Shown here piece by piece: positions 1 through 8,853 of a stretch of 64,000 nt of DNA. Under the pieces are notes generated by a model that worked only from the letters and a program-made list of their open reading frames with translations, searched no databases and was not told the DNA's origin. Both the position numbers and the translations under genes were made by a program. The stretch is from Acidovorax sp. sif1233 (GTDB lineage Bacteria; Pseudomonadota; Gammaproteobacteria; Burkholderiales; Burkholderiaceae_C). The DNA lies in contig NZ_JAHUWZ010000007.1 in assembly GCF_019218755.1 (NCBI RefSeq), positions 1 to 64,000 on the forward strand, given 5' to 3'. Position 1 is the first letter of the stretch. Every line of letters begins with the position of its first letter.

Positions 1-291
1 GCTCCGCAGGTGCCGCCACCGGTCGTTGCGGCGGCCGCGGCGCCCCGCCCCGCCCCGCGCTACGAGCCCATCGAGGCGGACGAAGTGGCGGCGTTCAAAC
101 GCGCCCTGGCCACGGCGGCCGGGGCTTCCGCCGTGGCCGTGCCCGCCGCGGCCGCCAAGCCCGGCGTGCCGGTGCGCTCGGGGCCGCTGCTGCCCCCTGC
201 CCAGCCCACGGGCTTTGAAGACACGGAAATGCCGGGTGCCGACAGCCCCGCACCCGACCTGAGCAGCACCCAGTACGGCGAGCTGAACTGA
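1..291 (+). CDS. C-terminal end of an unidentified protein (5' end outside window)
   Basis: The reading frame is open from base 1 and stops with TGA at 289-291, so this is the last 96 residues of a gene that begins upstream. The sequence is rich in Ala and Pro, with a proline/alanine linker, a short charged helix-like stretch (EADEVAAFKRALATAA) and an acidic, probably disordered tail ending YGELN. I recognise no domain and assign no function. It converges on apt, with about 97 bases and a hairpin between them. High third-position GC supports real coding. Confidence 0.6.
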   Translation, partial: APQVPPPVVAAAAAPRPAPRYEPIEADEVAAFKRALATAAGASAVAVPAAAAKPGVPVRSGPLLPPAQPTGFEDTEMPGADSPAPDLSSTQYGELN

Positions 292-302
292 ACACCCCCG
301 GG

Positions 303-322
303 GCAGGACCCGAAGGTCCTGC
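303..322. terminator. Tetraloop hairpin between convergent genes
   Basis: A perfect 8-bp stem GCAGGACC / GGTCCTGC closes on a CGAA loop and is flanked on each side by a CCCCCGGG-type sequence. It lies between the end of the first gene and the end of apt. There is no T-run, so it is either a terminator working in both directions without a classic tail or part of a GC-rich intergenic repeat. Confidence 0.4.
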
Positions 323-388
323 ATTCCCCCGGGTCGTCGAAAGGGGGGGCCGAAGGTGGTGCCGCGCCGCCGCCTTGCCGCCTCCGCC

Positions 389-943
389 TCAATGGCCCTC
401 GAAGTCCACCAGCGTGTACAGCGGCAGCCCGGACTCGCGCAGGCGCCGTGAACCGCCCAGTTCCGGCAGGTCCACGATGGCGGCGCCCTCGGTCACCGTG
501 GCGCCCAGCTTCTCCAGCAGTTTCCTGCCCGCCATCATCGTGCCGCCCGTGGCGATGAGGTCATCGATGAGCAGCACGCGGTCCCCGGCCTTCACGGCGT
601 CGGTGTGCAGCTCCACGGTGGCGCTGCCGTATTCGAGCTCGTAGGTTTCCTCGACCGTGGTGAAGGGCAGCTTGCCCTTCTTGCGGATGGGCACGAAGCC
701 CACGTTCAGTTCATAGGCCACCACGGCGCCCAGGATGAATCCGCGCGCATCCAGCCCGGCGACCACATCCGGGCGCAGCGCCTTGTCCATGTAGCGGTGC
801 ACGAAGGCATCGATCAGCACCCGGAACACCTTGGGGTCCTGCAGCAGCGGGGTGATGTCCCGGAACTGCACACCGGGCGCCGGCCAGTCGGGCACGGTGC
901 GGATGTGTTGGCGGAGGTATTCGTTGACGCTGAGTGGCTGCAT
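389..943 (-). CDS. apt: Adenine phosphoribosyltransferase
   Basis: Salvages adenine by condensing it with PRPP to AMP and pyrophosphate in the cytoplasm. The 184-residue protein has the usual family length and order: the N-terminal hood region ([21 protein letters not shown]), a [10 protein letters not shown] segment, the flexible loop GKLP, and the PRPP-binding motif [13 protein letters not shown] around residues 125-137. The start is ATG at 943. The gene is monocistronic here: it converges on the preceding partial gene and diverges from the c-di-GMP gene that starts at 1121. Nothing is missing or unusual. Confidence 0.95.
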   Translation of the reverse strand: MQPLSVNEYLRQHIRTVPDWPAPGVQFRDITPLLQDPKVFRVLIDAFVHRYMDKALRPDVVAGLDARGFILGAVVAYELNVGFVPIRKKGKLPFTTVEETYELEYGSATVELHTDAVKAGDRVLLIDDLIATGGTMMAGRKLLEKLGATVTEGAAIVDLPELGGSRRLRESGLPLYTLVDFEGH

Positions 944-1120
944 GGCTGCGGGGGGGAAATGAAGGATTGCGCGGGGCGCCCGAAGGCGAAAGGCGTGGCA
1001 AGTGTATCCAGCAGGGTTGATCGGGACCGCGCCCTGCGCCGCGAACCCTCATAATGTTTCAGCGCTGTTACATCCGCTGTACCGCCACGCTGGAACACCC
1101 CTTCACACCGCAGATCGGCC

Positions 1121-4100
1121 ATGCCCATCTCCATCCTGCTGATCGAAAGCGATCACCACCATGCACAGGCGGTGGTCGACGCGCTCGCGGACCCGTGGTC
1201 CGGCTGGCGGGTGGACGTGGCCGCGTCGCTGGCGGATGCGCGGGAACATCTGGGGCACAGCAGGCCGGACATCGTATTGGCGGCGCAGCGCACGGTCGAT
1301 GGCTCGGCCTTCGACCTGCTGCGGCTGCTCGACGGCGTGCCGGCCATGATCGTCGTGCGCATGGGGGCGGAAACCCATGCGGCCCAGGCCATGCGCCATG
1401 GCTTCGACGACTTCGCGGTGCAGGACCCCGCGCTGGACTATCTGCTGACGCTGCCCGCGCAGATCGACTCGGTGCTCGAGCGCAATTCCAGCGCCCGCGC
1501 GCGGCTGGCGGCCGAGGCCATGCTGGCCCGCCAGCACCGCTTGCTGCAGGCCATCTCCCTCGCCCAGGCGATGTTCATCGCCAGTTCGGGACCCCGGGCC
1601 GCCTTCGAGGCGCTGCTCAAGGAGCTGATGTCGCTCACGCAGAGCGCCTTCGGCCTCGTGGGCCAGGTGCAGCGCGCCGAGGATGGGCACCCCTACCTGC
1701 GCGTGCACGCCATGACCGACATCAGCTGGGACGAGGCCTCCAGGGCCCGCTATGCCCAGCATTCCGAGGAAGGCATGGTGTTCGACAACCTGCACTCCCT
1801 GGTCGGGGCGGCGCTGGTGTCCGGCGAGCCGGTGCTCTCCAACGACGCCAGCCACGACACGCGCGGCGTGGGCACGCCCCGGGGCCACCCGCCGCTGCGC
1901 ACCTACCTGGGGCTTCCCATCCACGCGGCGGGGGAACTGGTGGCCATGGTCGGCCTGGCAAACCGGCCCGAGGGCTATTCGGCGTCGGACGTGCAGTTCC
2001 TCCAGCCCCTGCTGAACACGGTGGGCCAGCTGGAGATGGCCCGCCGCGCCGAGCTGGCGCGCAGCGCGGTCGAGGCGGAGCTCGAACGCACCAGCGCCCT
2101 CCTGGCCGACAAGACACGAGCCCTGGAAGGCACGCTCGCCAGCGTGTCGCAGGGCATCACCAACGTGGATGCCGAAGGGCGGATCCGCGTCTACAACCGG
2201 CGCTATCTGGAGCTGCTGGATCTGCCGGAAGCACTGTTGGCCACGCAGCCCAAGGTCGAGGAAGTGGTGCGTTTCCAGACCGAGCGGGGGGATTTCGGCG
2301 CGGAATTCCAGCTCATAGAGCCCGCGGCGCGCAACTACGTGGCGTCCGAGTATTCCTCCCACGGTGGCCGGCTCACCATGCCCGACGCCTACGTGCGGCG
2401 CACCCGCGGCGGCCGCTACATCGAGGTGCGCACGCGCGCCCTGGAGCAGGGCGGCCGCGTGCGCACGTTCACGGACGTCACCGACTACCTGAGCACCCTG
2501 GAAGCCCTGCGCCTGAGCGAGTCCCGCTGGCGCAGCCTCACGCACCTGTCCTCCGACTGGTACTGGGAGCAGGACGCGCAGTTCCGCTTCGTGCGGCTGG
2601 ACGGCAACCCTTACCACGAGGCCGGCGTGCCCAACGAGATGCACTACGGCCTCACGCGCTGGGAGCTGCCCAACACCTTCGTGGGCGATGGCCAGTGGCG
2701 CGAGCACCGCAGGCAGCTGGAGGCGCACGAGGTCTTTCACGACTTCGAGATGCAGCGCCTGACCGAAGACGGAAAACCCGTCTGGGTATCGATCAGCGGC
2801 GAGCCCATCTTCGATGAAGAGGGCCAGTTCACGGGCTACCGCGGCGTGGCCCGCGACATCACCGAGCGCAAGCTGGCCGAGGCGGAGATCCAGCGCCTGG
2901 CGTTCTACGACGAGCTCACGGGCCTGCCCAACCGGCGGCTGCTGATGGACCGGCTGGAGCGCGCGGTGAACATGTGCGCCCGCGAGGGCAGCCATGGGGC
3001 CTTGCTGTTCCTGGATCTGGACAACTTCAAGGGCGTCAACGACACCATGGGCCACGAGTGGGGCGACCGGCTGCTGGTGCAGGTGGGCGGCCGCGTCAGC
3101 GCCAGCGTGCGGGCCACGGACACCGTGGCGCGCCTGGGGGGCGACGAGTTCGTGGTGGTGGTCCAGGGCCTGGATGCCGAGACGCAGGCGGCCGCGGCCG
3201 AAGCGGAAGCCGTGGCCCAGAAGGTGCTGGCCGCGCTGAACCAGCCCTATGTGGTGCACGGCAGCGAAGTGCACAGCACGCCCAGCATTGGCATTGCCCT
3301 GTTCCGCGATGTGCAGCTGCCCGTGCAGGAGCTGCTCAAGCGCGCCGATCTGGCCATGTACCAGGCCAAGGCGCAGGGCCGCAACACGCTGTGTTTTTTT
3401 GATCCGGCCATGCAGGCGGCGGCCTCCGCGCGGTCGGCGCTGGAGGGGGATCTGCGGCAGGGGCTCGCGCGCAACGAGTTCCTGCTGCACTACCAGCCGG
3501 TGGTGGACGAGACGGGCCGGGTGCTGGGCGCCGAGGCGCTGGTGCGCTGGAACCATCCGCTGCGCGGCATGGTGCCGCCCGGGGACTTCATCCCCCTGGC
3601 GGAGCAGACCGGCCTCATCCTGCCCCTGGGGCGCCAGGTGCTGGCCATGGCGTGCCGCCAGCTGGCGCGGTGGACCGCGGCGCCCGGGACCGCGGGCTGG
3701 AGCGTGGCCGTGAATGTGAGCGCGCAGGAGTTCCGGCAGCCCGACTTCGCGGAGGAAGTCCTCAGCGTGCTGCGCGACTGCGGGGCCGACCCCGCGCGCC
3801 TCAAGCTGGAGCTCACGGAAAGCCTGCTGCTGCAGGACGTGGAGGAGAGCATCCACAAGATGCAGGCGCTGCGCACCCAGGGCGTGGGGTTCTCGCTGGA
3901 CGATTTCGGCACGGGCTACTCGTCGCTCTCTTACCTCAAGCGCCTGCCGCTGGACCAGCTCAAGATCGACCAGAGCTTTGTGCGCGACGTGCTCACCGAC
4001 CCCAACGATGCCACCATCGCCTGCACCATCATCGCGCTGGCCCACAGCCTCGGGCTGGACGTGGTGGCCGAAGGGGTGGAGACCGAGGGGCAGCGCGACT

Positions 4101-4174
4101 TCCTGCTGCGCAACGGCTGCAAGCGCTTCCAGGGCTACCTGTTCGGGCGGCCCGGGCCCGCCGAACTTTTGTAG
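1121..4174 (+). CDS. Multidomain c-di-GMP signalling protein (pseudo-receiver-GAF-PAS-PAS-GGDEF-EAL)
   Basis: A 1017-residue cytoplasmic protein expected to make and/or degrade cyclic di-GMP. In order: a receiver-like domain (about 1-125), GAF (about 150-305), two PAS segments (about 335-460 and 475-590), GGDEF (about 600-765) and EAL (about 780-1015). The cyclase signature RLGGDEF (near 671) is intact, with an RATD inhibitory-site motif just upstream. The EAL side has EALVRW (near 805) and DDFGTGYSS (near 927), so both halves look catalytically competent. The receiver domain reads PDIVLAAQ where PDLVLLD is usual: the phospho-acceptor Asp is Ala and the later Lys is Gln, so it probably cannot be phosphorylated. 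No membrane segment is seen. It stands alone, and its stop codon directly precedes an interspersed repeat. Confidence 0.93.
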   Translation: MPISILLIESDHHHAQAVVDALADPWSGWRVDVAASLADAREHLGHSRPDIVLAAQRTVDGSAFDLLRLLDGVPAMIVVRMGAETHAAQAMRHGFDDFAVQDPALDYLLTLPAQIDSVLERNSSARARLAAEAMLARQHRLLQAISLAQAMFIASSGPRAAFEALLKELMSLTQSAFGLVGQVQRAEDGHPYLRVHAMTDISWDEASRARYAQHSEEGMVFDNLHSLVGAALVSGEPVLSNDASHDTRGVGTPRGHPPLRTYLGLPIHAAGELVAMVGLANRPEGYSASDVQFLQPLLNTVGQLEMARRAELARSAVEAELERTSALLADKTRALEGTLASVSQGITNVDAEGRIRVYNRRYLELLDLPEALLATQPKVEEVVRFQTERGDFGAEFQLIEPAARNYVASEYSSHGGRLTMPDAYVRRTRGGRYIEVRTRALEQGGRVRTFTDVTDYLSTLEALRLSESRWRSLTHLSSDWYWEQDAQFRFVRLDGNPYHEAGVPNEMHYGLTRWELPNTFVGDGQWREHRRQLEAHEVFHDFEMQRLTEDGKPVWVSISGEPIFDEEGQFTGYRGVARDITERKLAEAEIQRLAFYDELTGLPNRRLLMDRLERAVNMCAREGSHGALLFLDLDNFKGVNDTMGHEWGDRLLVQVGGRVSASVRATDTVARLGGDEFVVVVQGLDAETQAAAAEAEAVAQKVLAALNQPYVVHGSEVHSTPSIGIALFRDVQLPVQELLKRADLAMYQAKAQGRNTLCFFDPAMQAAASARSALEGDLRQGLARNEFLLHYQPVVDETGRVLGAEALVRWNHPLRGMVPPGDFIPLAEQTGLILPLGRQVLAMACRQLARWTAAPGTAGWSVAVNVSAQEFRQPDFAEEVLSVLRDCGADPARLKLELTESLLLQDVEESIHKMQALRTQGVGFSLDDFGTGYSSLSYLKRLPLDQLKIDQSFVRDVLTDPNDATIACTIIALAHSLGLDVVAEGVETEGQRDFLLRNGCKRFQGYLFGRPGPAELL

Positions 4175-4245
4175 TTTGCTATTAAATATATAGCTATTGG
4201 CGCTTGATGGATAAGCGCCAGGGCCATATTTAATTCAAATTTTGG
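4175..4245 (+). repeat. Interspersed palindromic element, copy A
   Basis: An AT-rich lead (TGCTATTAAATATATAGC) is followed by the hairpin GGCGCTT-gatggat-AAGCGCC at 4199-4219 and an AT-rich tail. The same architecture recurs at about 18498, 25781 (inverted), 34679 (degenerate), 51541, 57711 and 63332 (inverted). It starts one base after the stop codon of the c-di-GMP gene. Confidence 0.85.
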
Positions 4246-4247
4246 CG

Positions 4248-4295
4248 TCAGCCTCAGCCTCAGCCTCAGCCTCAGCCTCAGCCTCAGCCTCAGCC
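4248..4295 (+). repeat. Tandem hexanucleotide repeat (TCAGCC)8
   Basis: Eight perfect head-to-tail copies of TCAGCC (48 bases) lie between repeat element A and the GC-rich element that follows. At the sister composite near 57771 the same junction has only one AGCC-containing unit. This copy therefore looks like a local slippage expansion and is likely variable between strains. Confidence 0.95.
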
Positions 4296-4419
4296 ACTGG
4301 CACGCATCGGGCGAGAGATGCCAGGCAAGGGCCGCCCCGCAGCGAGGGCATTGTCCCCCTTCCCGGAGCGCGTAGCGCGTAGAGAGAAGGGGGAAGGCAC
4401 GCAGTGCCTCAGGGGGATG
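4291..4419. repeat. GC-rich interspersed element, copy 1
   Basis: The segment beginning CAGCCACTGGCACG, running through GATGCCAGGCAAGG and CCCCGCAG, and ending in a GAAGGGGGAAGG / CTCAGGGGGATG block matches 57771-57891 almost base for base in the conserved parts. It contains a CCCCCTTC...GAAGGGGG inverted repeat around a variable GC-rich centre. It sits between a gene end and the converging antiporter gene and has no coding capacity. Confidence 0.8.
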
Positions 4420-4426
4420 TACCCTG

Positions 4427-6412
4427 CTACCCGCGCAGCAGCTTGTCCTCGGCCAGCATCAGCGCCGCCGGGTGACCCGAGAGCACCAGCGTGTCGCCCG
4501 CCGCCAGCAGCGCATCGTCCACCGCCGAGCTCATGTGGCCGCTGCCGCGGCGCAGGTTCACCACCCGCACCCCCATGGCCGACAGCGCGAGCTGGCCCAG
4601 GCTCTTGCCCAGCGCGGTGGAGCCGGGGGGCAGGTTCACGGTGGACAGGCGTTCCTGGTCGCGCTCATTGACGGTGTCGTCGTCCGCGCCGTGGAAGTAG
4701 CCGCGCAGCAGGTTGTAGCGCGCGTCGCGCTGGTCCTGCACCAGGCGCAGCACGCGGCGCATGGGCACGCCCACCAGCGCCAGCGCATGGCTGGCCAGCA
4801 TCAGCGAGCCCTCGATGGCCTCGGGCACCACCTCGGTGGCGCCGGCGGCCTGCAGCTTGTCCAGGTAGAGATCGTCCTGCGTGCGCACCACCACCGGCAC
4901 CTGCGGCGCGTGGGAGCGCGCGTTGGCCAGCACCTTCAGCGCGGCGGGCACGTCGATGTAGGTGATGGCCACGGCACTCGCGCGCACCAGGCCCGCCGCC
5001 ATCAGCGCCTGCAGGCGGGTGGCGTCGCCGTACACCACCGAATCACCGGCGGCGGCGGCTTGCCGCACGCGGTCCGGGTCCAGGTCGAGCGCCATGTAGG
5101 GGATGCCCTCATGCTCCAGCATGCGCGCCAGGTTCTGTCCGCAGCGGCCGTAGCCGCAGATGATCACGTGCTTGCTGCTGTTGATGGACTTGCGCGCGAT
5201 GGACGTCATCTGCAGCGACTGCTGCAGCCAGTCGCTGGCCACCAGCTTCATCACGATGCGGTTGCTATACATGATGAGGAACGGCGTGGCCAGCATCGAC
5301 AGCACCATGGCCGCCAGGATGGGGTTCATCAGCGCCGGCTGCACCAGCCCGTTGGCCTGCGTGAGCGACAGCAGCACGAAGCCGAATTCGCCCGCCTGGG
5401 CCAGGTACAGCCCGGTGCGCAGGGCCACGCCGGTCGTGGCGCCCATGCCCCGCGCGAGCACCAGGATGATCACCAGCTTGAGGAGCAGGGGCACCGTGAG
5501 CAGCGCCAGCACCAGGGCCCAGCGGTCCACCAGGATGTGCCAGTCCAGCATCATGCCGATGGTGATGAAGAACAGGCCGAGCAGCACGTCGTGGAAAGGC
5601 CGGATGTCCGTGCCCACCTGGTGGCGGTACTCGGTTTCCGACACCAGCACGCCCGCGATGAAGGCCCCGAGGGCCAGGCTCAGCCCCGCCAGCTCCGTGA
5701 GCCAGGCCAGGCCCAGGGTGATCAGCAGCAGGTTGAGCATGAACAGCTCGTCGCTCTTGCGCCGCGCCACCAGGGTCAGCCACCAGCGCATCAGCCGCTG
5801 CCCGCCCGTGAGCAGGATGCCCACCAGCACCGTGGCCTTGACCAGGGCCCACGCCAGCGCGGTCAGGAGCTGGTCCGGGGACGAGCTCAGCGCGGGAATC
5901 AGCACCAGCAGCGGCACCACGGCCAGGTCCTGGAAGAGCAGGATGCCCATCACCCTGCGGCCGTGCTCGCTTTCCAGCTCCGCCCGTTCGGCCATGAGCT
6001 TGACCACGATGGCCGTGCTGCTCATGGCCATCACGCCCGAGAGCGCCAGCGCGGTCTGCCAGCCCATCTCCCAGACGCCGCCCGCCACGCGCGCCAGCAG
6101 CAGCGCCGCGCCCGACACCACGGCCATCGTCAGCACCACCTGCATCAGGCCCAGGCCGAACACCTGGCGGCGCATGGCGCGCAGCTTGGGCAGGCTGAAC
6201 TCCAGCCCGATGGCGAACATCAGGAACACCACGCCGAATTCGCCCAGGTGGCGCACCCCTTCCGAGTTCTGCGCCAGCGCCAGTGCATGCGGCCCGATCA
6301 GCACGCCCGCCGCCAGGTAGCCCAGCATGGGGGGCAGCTTGAGGCTGCGGCAGGCCACCACGCCCAGCACCGCGGCCAGCAGGTAGAGCAAGGTGAGGGC
6401 GAGAGAGGACAT
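4427..6412 (-). CDS. CPA2-family monovalent cation:proton antiporter (KefB/KefC-like)
   Basis: An inner-membrane transporter predicted to exchange or release K+ against protons. Residues 1-385 form about 12-13 hydrophobic segments of the Na+/H+ exchanger fold, including GYLAAGVLIGPH, FLMFAIGLEF and the conserved FQDLAVVP (about 160-167). Residues about 414-530 form a TrkA-N/RCK nucleotide-binding domain beginning HVIICGYGRCGQNLARML, and about 570-655 form a TrkA-C domain. The length of 661 matches KefB/C-type proteins with both regulatory domains. No KefF/KefG-like partner is adjacent; the NQO1-like gene at 17294 is distant. It is divergent from kdsD. The exact cation and any glutathione gating cannot be read from the sequence. 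Confidence 0.88.
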   Translation of the reverse strand: MSSLALTLLYLLAAVLGVVACRSLKLPPMLGYLAAGVLIGPHALALAQNSEGVRHLGEFGVVFLMFAIGLEFSLPKLRAMRRQVFGLGLMQVVLTMAVVSGAALLLARVAGGVWEMGWQTALALSGVMAMSSTAIVVKLMAERAELESEHGRRVMGILLFQDLAVVPLLVLIPALSSSPDQLLTALAWALVKATVLVGILLTGGQRLMRWWLTLVARRKSDELFMLNLLLITLGLAWLTELAGLSLALGAFIAGVLVSETEYRHQVGTDIRPFHDVLLGLFFITIGMMLDWHILVDRWALVLALLTVPLLLKLVIILVLARGMGATTGVALRTGLYLAQAGEFGFVLLSLTQANGLVQPALMNPILAAMVLSMLATPFLIMYSNRIVMKLVASDWLQQSLQMTSIARKSINSSKHVIICGYGRCGQNLARMLEHEGIPYMALDLDPDRVRQAAAAGDSVVYGDATRLQALMAAGLVRASAVAITYIDVPAALKVLANARSHAPQVPVVVRTQDDLYLDKLQAAGATEVVPEAIEGSLMLASHALALVGVPMRRVLRLVQDQRDARYNLLRGYFHGADDDTVNERDQERLSTVNLPPGSTALGKSLGQLALSAMGVRVVNLRRGSGHMSSAVDDALLAAGDTLVLSGHPAALMLAEDKLLRG

Positions 6413-6536
6413 GGTTCGATGCTATCCGAGGCCAGCAGCCTGTTCACGATCTTCTTGTCCGAAGCACGGGGCGTGCCAGAGGGGGACAATAAATCCAGGG
6501 CCCGCCCAGGGCCTGCCCGGTCGATAGAATCCCGGG

Positions 6537-7538
6537 ATGACTCCCGCACCTGCCGCACTGCCCCCCTTTGATGCTGATCAGGCCCTGCGTCTGGCACGTG
6601 AGACTTTTGACATCGAGGCTGCGGCCGTCCTGGGGCTGAAGACCCGTGTTGGCGCGTCGTTCACGCAGGCCGTGCAGGCGATCCTCACTGTGCGCGGGCG
6701 GGTGGTGGTGATGGGCATCGGCAAGAGTGGGCATGTCGGGCGCAAGATTGCCGCCACGCTCGCCTCCACCGGGACACCCGCCATGTTCGTGCACCCGGCC
6801 GAAGCCAGTCACGGCGACCTTGGCATGATCAAGTCCATCGACATCGTGCTGGCGCTCTCCAATAGCGGGGAGGTGGATGAAGTCACCACCCTGCTGCCCG
6901 TGATCAAACGCCTGGGAGCCATGTTGATTGCGATGACAGGGCGGCCACAATCCACCCTGGCCAAACATGCGGACATCGTGCTCGACAGCGGCGTGGAACG
7001 AGAAGCCTGCCCGTTGCAGCTCGCCCCCACCGCCAGCACCACCGCCCAGCTGGCCATGGGCGACGCCCTGGCCGTGGCGCTGCTCGATGCCCGGGGCTTC
7101 CGCCCCGAAGACTTTGCCCGTTCGCACCCTGGCGGTGCGCTGGGGCGCAAGCTGCTCACCCATGTGAGCGACGTCATGCGGACAGGGGCGGAAATCCCGA
7201 AAGTGGCGCCCGGCGCCGCCTTCAGCGACCTCATGCGCGAGATGAGCGCCAAGGGGCTGGGCGCCTCGGCCATCGTGGACGCGGCCGGGCAGGTGCTGGG
7301 CATCTTCACCGACGGCGACCTGCGCCGCCGCATCGAGGCGGGGGCCGATCTGCGCACCGCCACGGCCGAGCAGGTGATGCACCCCAGCCCGCGCCGCATC
7401 GCGCCGGATGCGCTGGCGGTGGATGCCGCGGAAATGATGGAGGCCCATGCCATCACCAGCGTGCTGGTGGTGGATGCCGCGGGCGTGCTCACCGGGGTCG
7501 TGCACATCGGCGACCTCATGCGCGCCAAGGTGATCTGA
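6537..7538 (+). CDS. kdsD: Arabinose-5-phosphate isomerase
   Basis: Interconverts D-ribulose 5-phosphate and D-arabinose 5-phosphate, the first step toward the LPS sugar Kdo. The 333-residue protein has an N-terminal SIS sugar-isomerase domain (about 40-180; VMGIGKSGHVGRKIAATLASTGTPA, then SNSGEVDE) and two C-terminal CBS domains (about 210-330; FTDGDLRR in the first, the second ending VVHIGDLMRAKVI). The ATG at 6537 starts a full-length family member. Its last base is the first base of kdsC (TGATG), so the two are translationally coupled in a kdsD-kdsC-lptC operon. Confidence 0.95.
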   Translation: MTPAPAALPPFDADQALRLARETFDIEAAAVLGLKTRVGASFTQAVQAILTVRGRVVVMGIGKSGHVGRKIAATLASTGTPAMFVHPAEASHGDLGMIKSIDIVLALSNSGEVDEVTTLLPVIKRLGAMLIAMTGRPQSTLAKHADIVLDSGVEREACPLQLAPTASTTAQLAMGDALAVALLDARGFRPEDFARSHPGGALGRKLLTHVSDVMRTGAEIPKVAPGAAFSDLMREMSAKGLGASAIVDAAGQVLGIFTDGDLRRRIEAGADLRTATAEQVMHPSPRRIAPDALAVDAAEMMEAHAITSVLVVDAAGVLTGVVHIGDLMRAKVI

Positions 7539-8125
7539 TGGTGGCGGGCCCCTCTTCCTCCTCCTCCTTCCTGCCCGATGCCGCGCCCGCGCTGCAGATC
7601 GATCCCGAGCTGCTGCTGCGGGCCCAGGGCGTGCGCGTCGCCTTCTTCGATGTCGACGGCGTGCTGACCGACGGCGGCCTGTACATCAGCGAATCGGGCG
7701 AGACCCTCAAGCGCTTCAACACCCTGGATGGGCACGGGCTCAAGCTGCTGCAAAAGGCGGGCATCACCCCCGTGGTGATCACGGGGCGCGACTCCCTGCC
7801 CCTGCGCGTGCGCCTGAAGGCCCTGGGCGTGGAGCACGCCGTCTTCGGCACCGAGGACAAACGCCCGGCCGCCGAGCAGATCCTGGCCACCCTGGGGCTG
7901 GGCTGGTCCGACGCCGCCGCGATGGGGGACGACTGGCCCGACCTGCCCGTCATGCGCCGCAGCGCCTTTGCGTGCGCGCCGGCCAATGCCCAGGCCGAAG
8001 TGCGCCAGGCGGCCCATTTCGTGACCCAGGCCCGGGGAGGCGACGGCGCCGCGCGGGAGCTGTGCGACCTGCTGCTGGTGGCCACGGGCCGCTACGCCGC
8101 GCTGCTGGCGGAATACACCGCATGA
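7538..8125 (+). CDS. kdsC: 3-deoxy-D-manno-octulosonate 8-phosphate phosphatase
   Basis: Removes phosphate from Kdo 8-phosphate to give free Kdo for lipid A core assembly. A 195-residue HAD-superfamily enzyme with the KdsC hallmark FFDVDGVLTDG (nucleophile Asp at the first D, about residues 32-42), an ITGRDS motif II and the MGDDWPDLPVM motif IV. There is a short Ser/Pro-rich N-terminal extension. The start overlaps the kdsD stop by one base and lptC follows 64 bases downstream, which fits a Kdo/LPS transport operon. Confidence 0.95.
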   Translation: MVAGPSSSSSFLPDAAPALQIDPELLLRAQGVRVAFFDVDGVLTDGGLYISESGETLKRFNTLDGHGLKLLQKAGITPVVITGRDSLPLRVRLKALGVEHAVFGTEDKRPAAEQILATLGLGWSDAAAMGDDWPDLPVMRRSAFACAPANAQAEVRQAAHFVTQARGGDGAARELCDLLLVATGRYAALLAEYTA

Positions 8126-8189
8126 CCCGGCCCGCCCCGTACCCATGGACCACGGGCCAGGCTGGCGCCCCCGGCCCGGAGGCGGCCCC

Positions 8190-8816
8190 ATGACGCGCAA
8201 CGTGATCCGCCAGGGCTGGGACCAGTTCTCGCTGTACCTGCCCGTCGTGCTCATGGGCCTGCTGGCGCTGGGCACCTGGTGGCTGGTGCGCAACGCGCCC
8301 ATGCCCCTGCTGCCCGCCGCCGAACGCCAGCAGGGGCACCAGCCAGACTACTTCATGAAATCCTTCTCGGTGAAGAGCTTTGACGCCGCGGGGCGGCTGC
8401 AGAGCGAAGTGCAGGGCGCGGAGGCGCGGCACTACCCCGACACCGACACGCTGGAGATCGACAAGGCGCGCATGCGCTCGGTCACGCCCGCCGGGCGCCT
8501 CACCGTGGCCACGGCGGACCGCGCCCTGACCAACGCCGATGGTTCGGAGGTCCAGCTGTTCGGCAACGCCATCGTCACGCGCGAGCCCCTGGCCGCCAGG
8601 CCGGGGACGCCGGCGCAGCCGCGGCTCGAGTTCCGCAGCGAATTCCTGCACGCCTACACCAGCACGGAGCGTGTGCGCTCGGACAAGCCCGTCACCCTCA
8701 CGCGCGGCAACGATCGCTTCACCGCCGACGGCATGGACTACGACAACCTCGACCAGGTGCTGCAACTGCGCGGGCGCGTGCGCGGCGTGCTCCAGCCCGG
8801 CACGGCCAAGCCCTAG
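8190..8816 (+). CDS. lptC: LPS export ABC transporter periplasmic protein LptC
   Basis: Bitopic inner-membrane protein that passes LPS from the LptBFG extractor to LptA. One N-terminal transmembrane helix (YLPVVLMGLLALGTWWLV, about residues 14-31) is followed by a periplasmic beta-jellyroll domain (DYFMKSFSVKSFDAAGRLQ and so on). I chose ATG 8190 because GGAGG lies 7 bases upstream at 8178-8182; an in-frame ATG at 8145 would add 15 residues without a good binding site. The protein is 208 aa, the normal family length. lptA and lptB, which usually follow lptC, are not present downstream in this window. Confidence 0.88.
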   Translation: MTRNVIRQGWDQFSLYLPVVLMGLLALGTWWLVRNAPMPLLPAAERQQGHQPDYFMKSFSVKSFDAAGRLQSEVQGAEARHYPDTDTLEIDKARMRSVTPAGRLTVATADRALTNADGSEVQLFGNAIVTREPLAARPGTPAQPRLEFRSEFLHAYTSTERVRSDKPVTLTRGNDRFTADGMDYDNLDQVLQLRGRVRGVLQPGTAKP

Positions 8817-8853
8817 CCGCCGAGCCCACCCCTGTCCCTGCCCGGAGCCCCCC

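Noticed and set aside
1103..4045. Long open frame on the minus strand (980 codons) opposite the c-di-GMP gene
   Set aside because: A high-GC shadow; its translation is low-complexity with His/Arg/Gly/Ala and no domain, and the plus strand encodes clear GAF/PAS/GGDEF/EAL domains.
8539..8853. Longer start for the SDR gene
   Set aside because: The extension overlaps lptC out of frame; the cofactor motif is at the normal place from ATG 8854.
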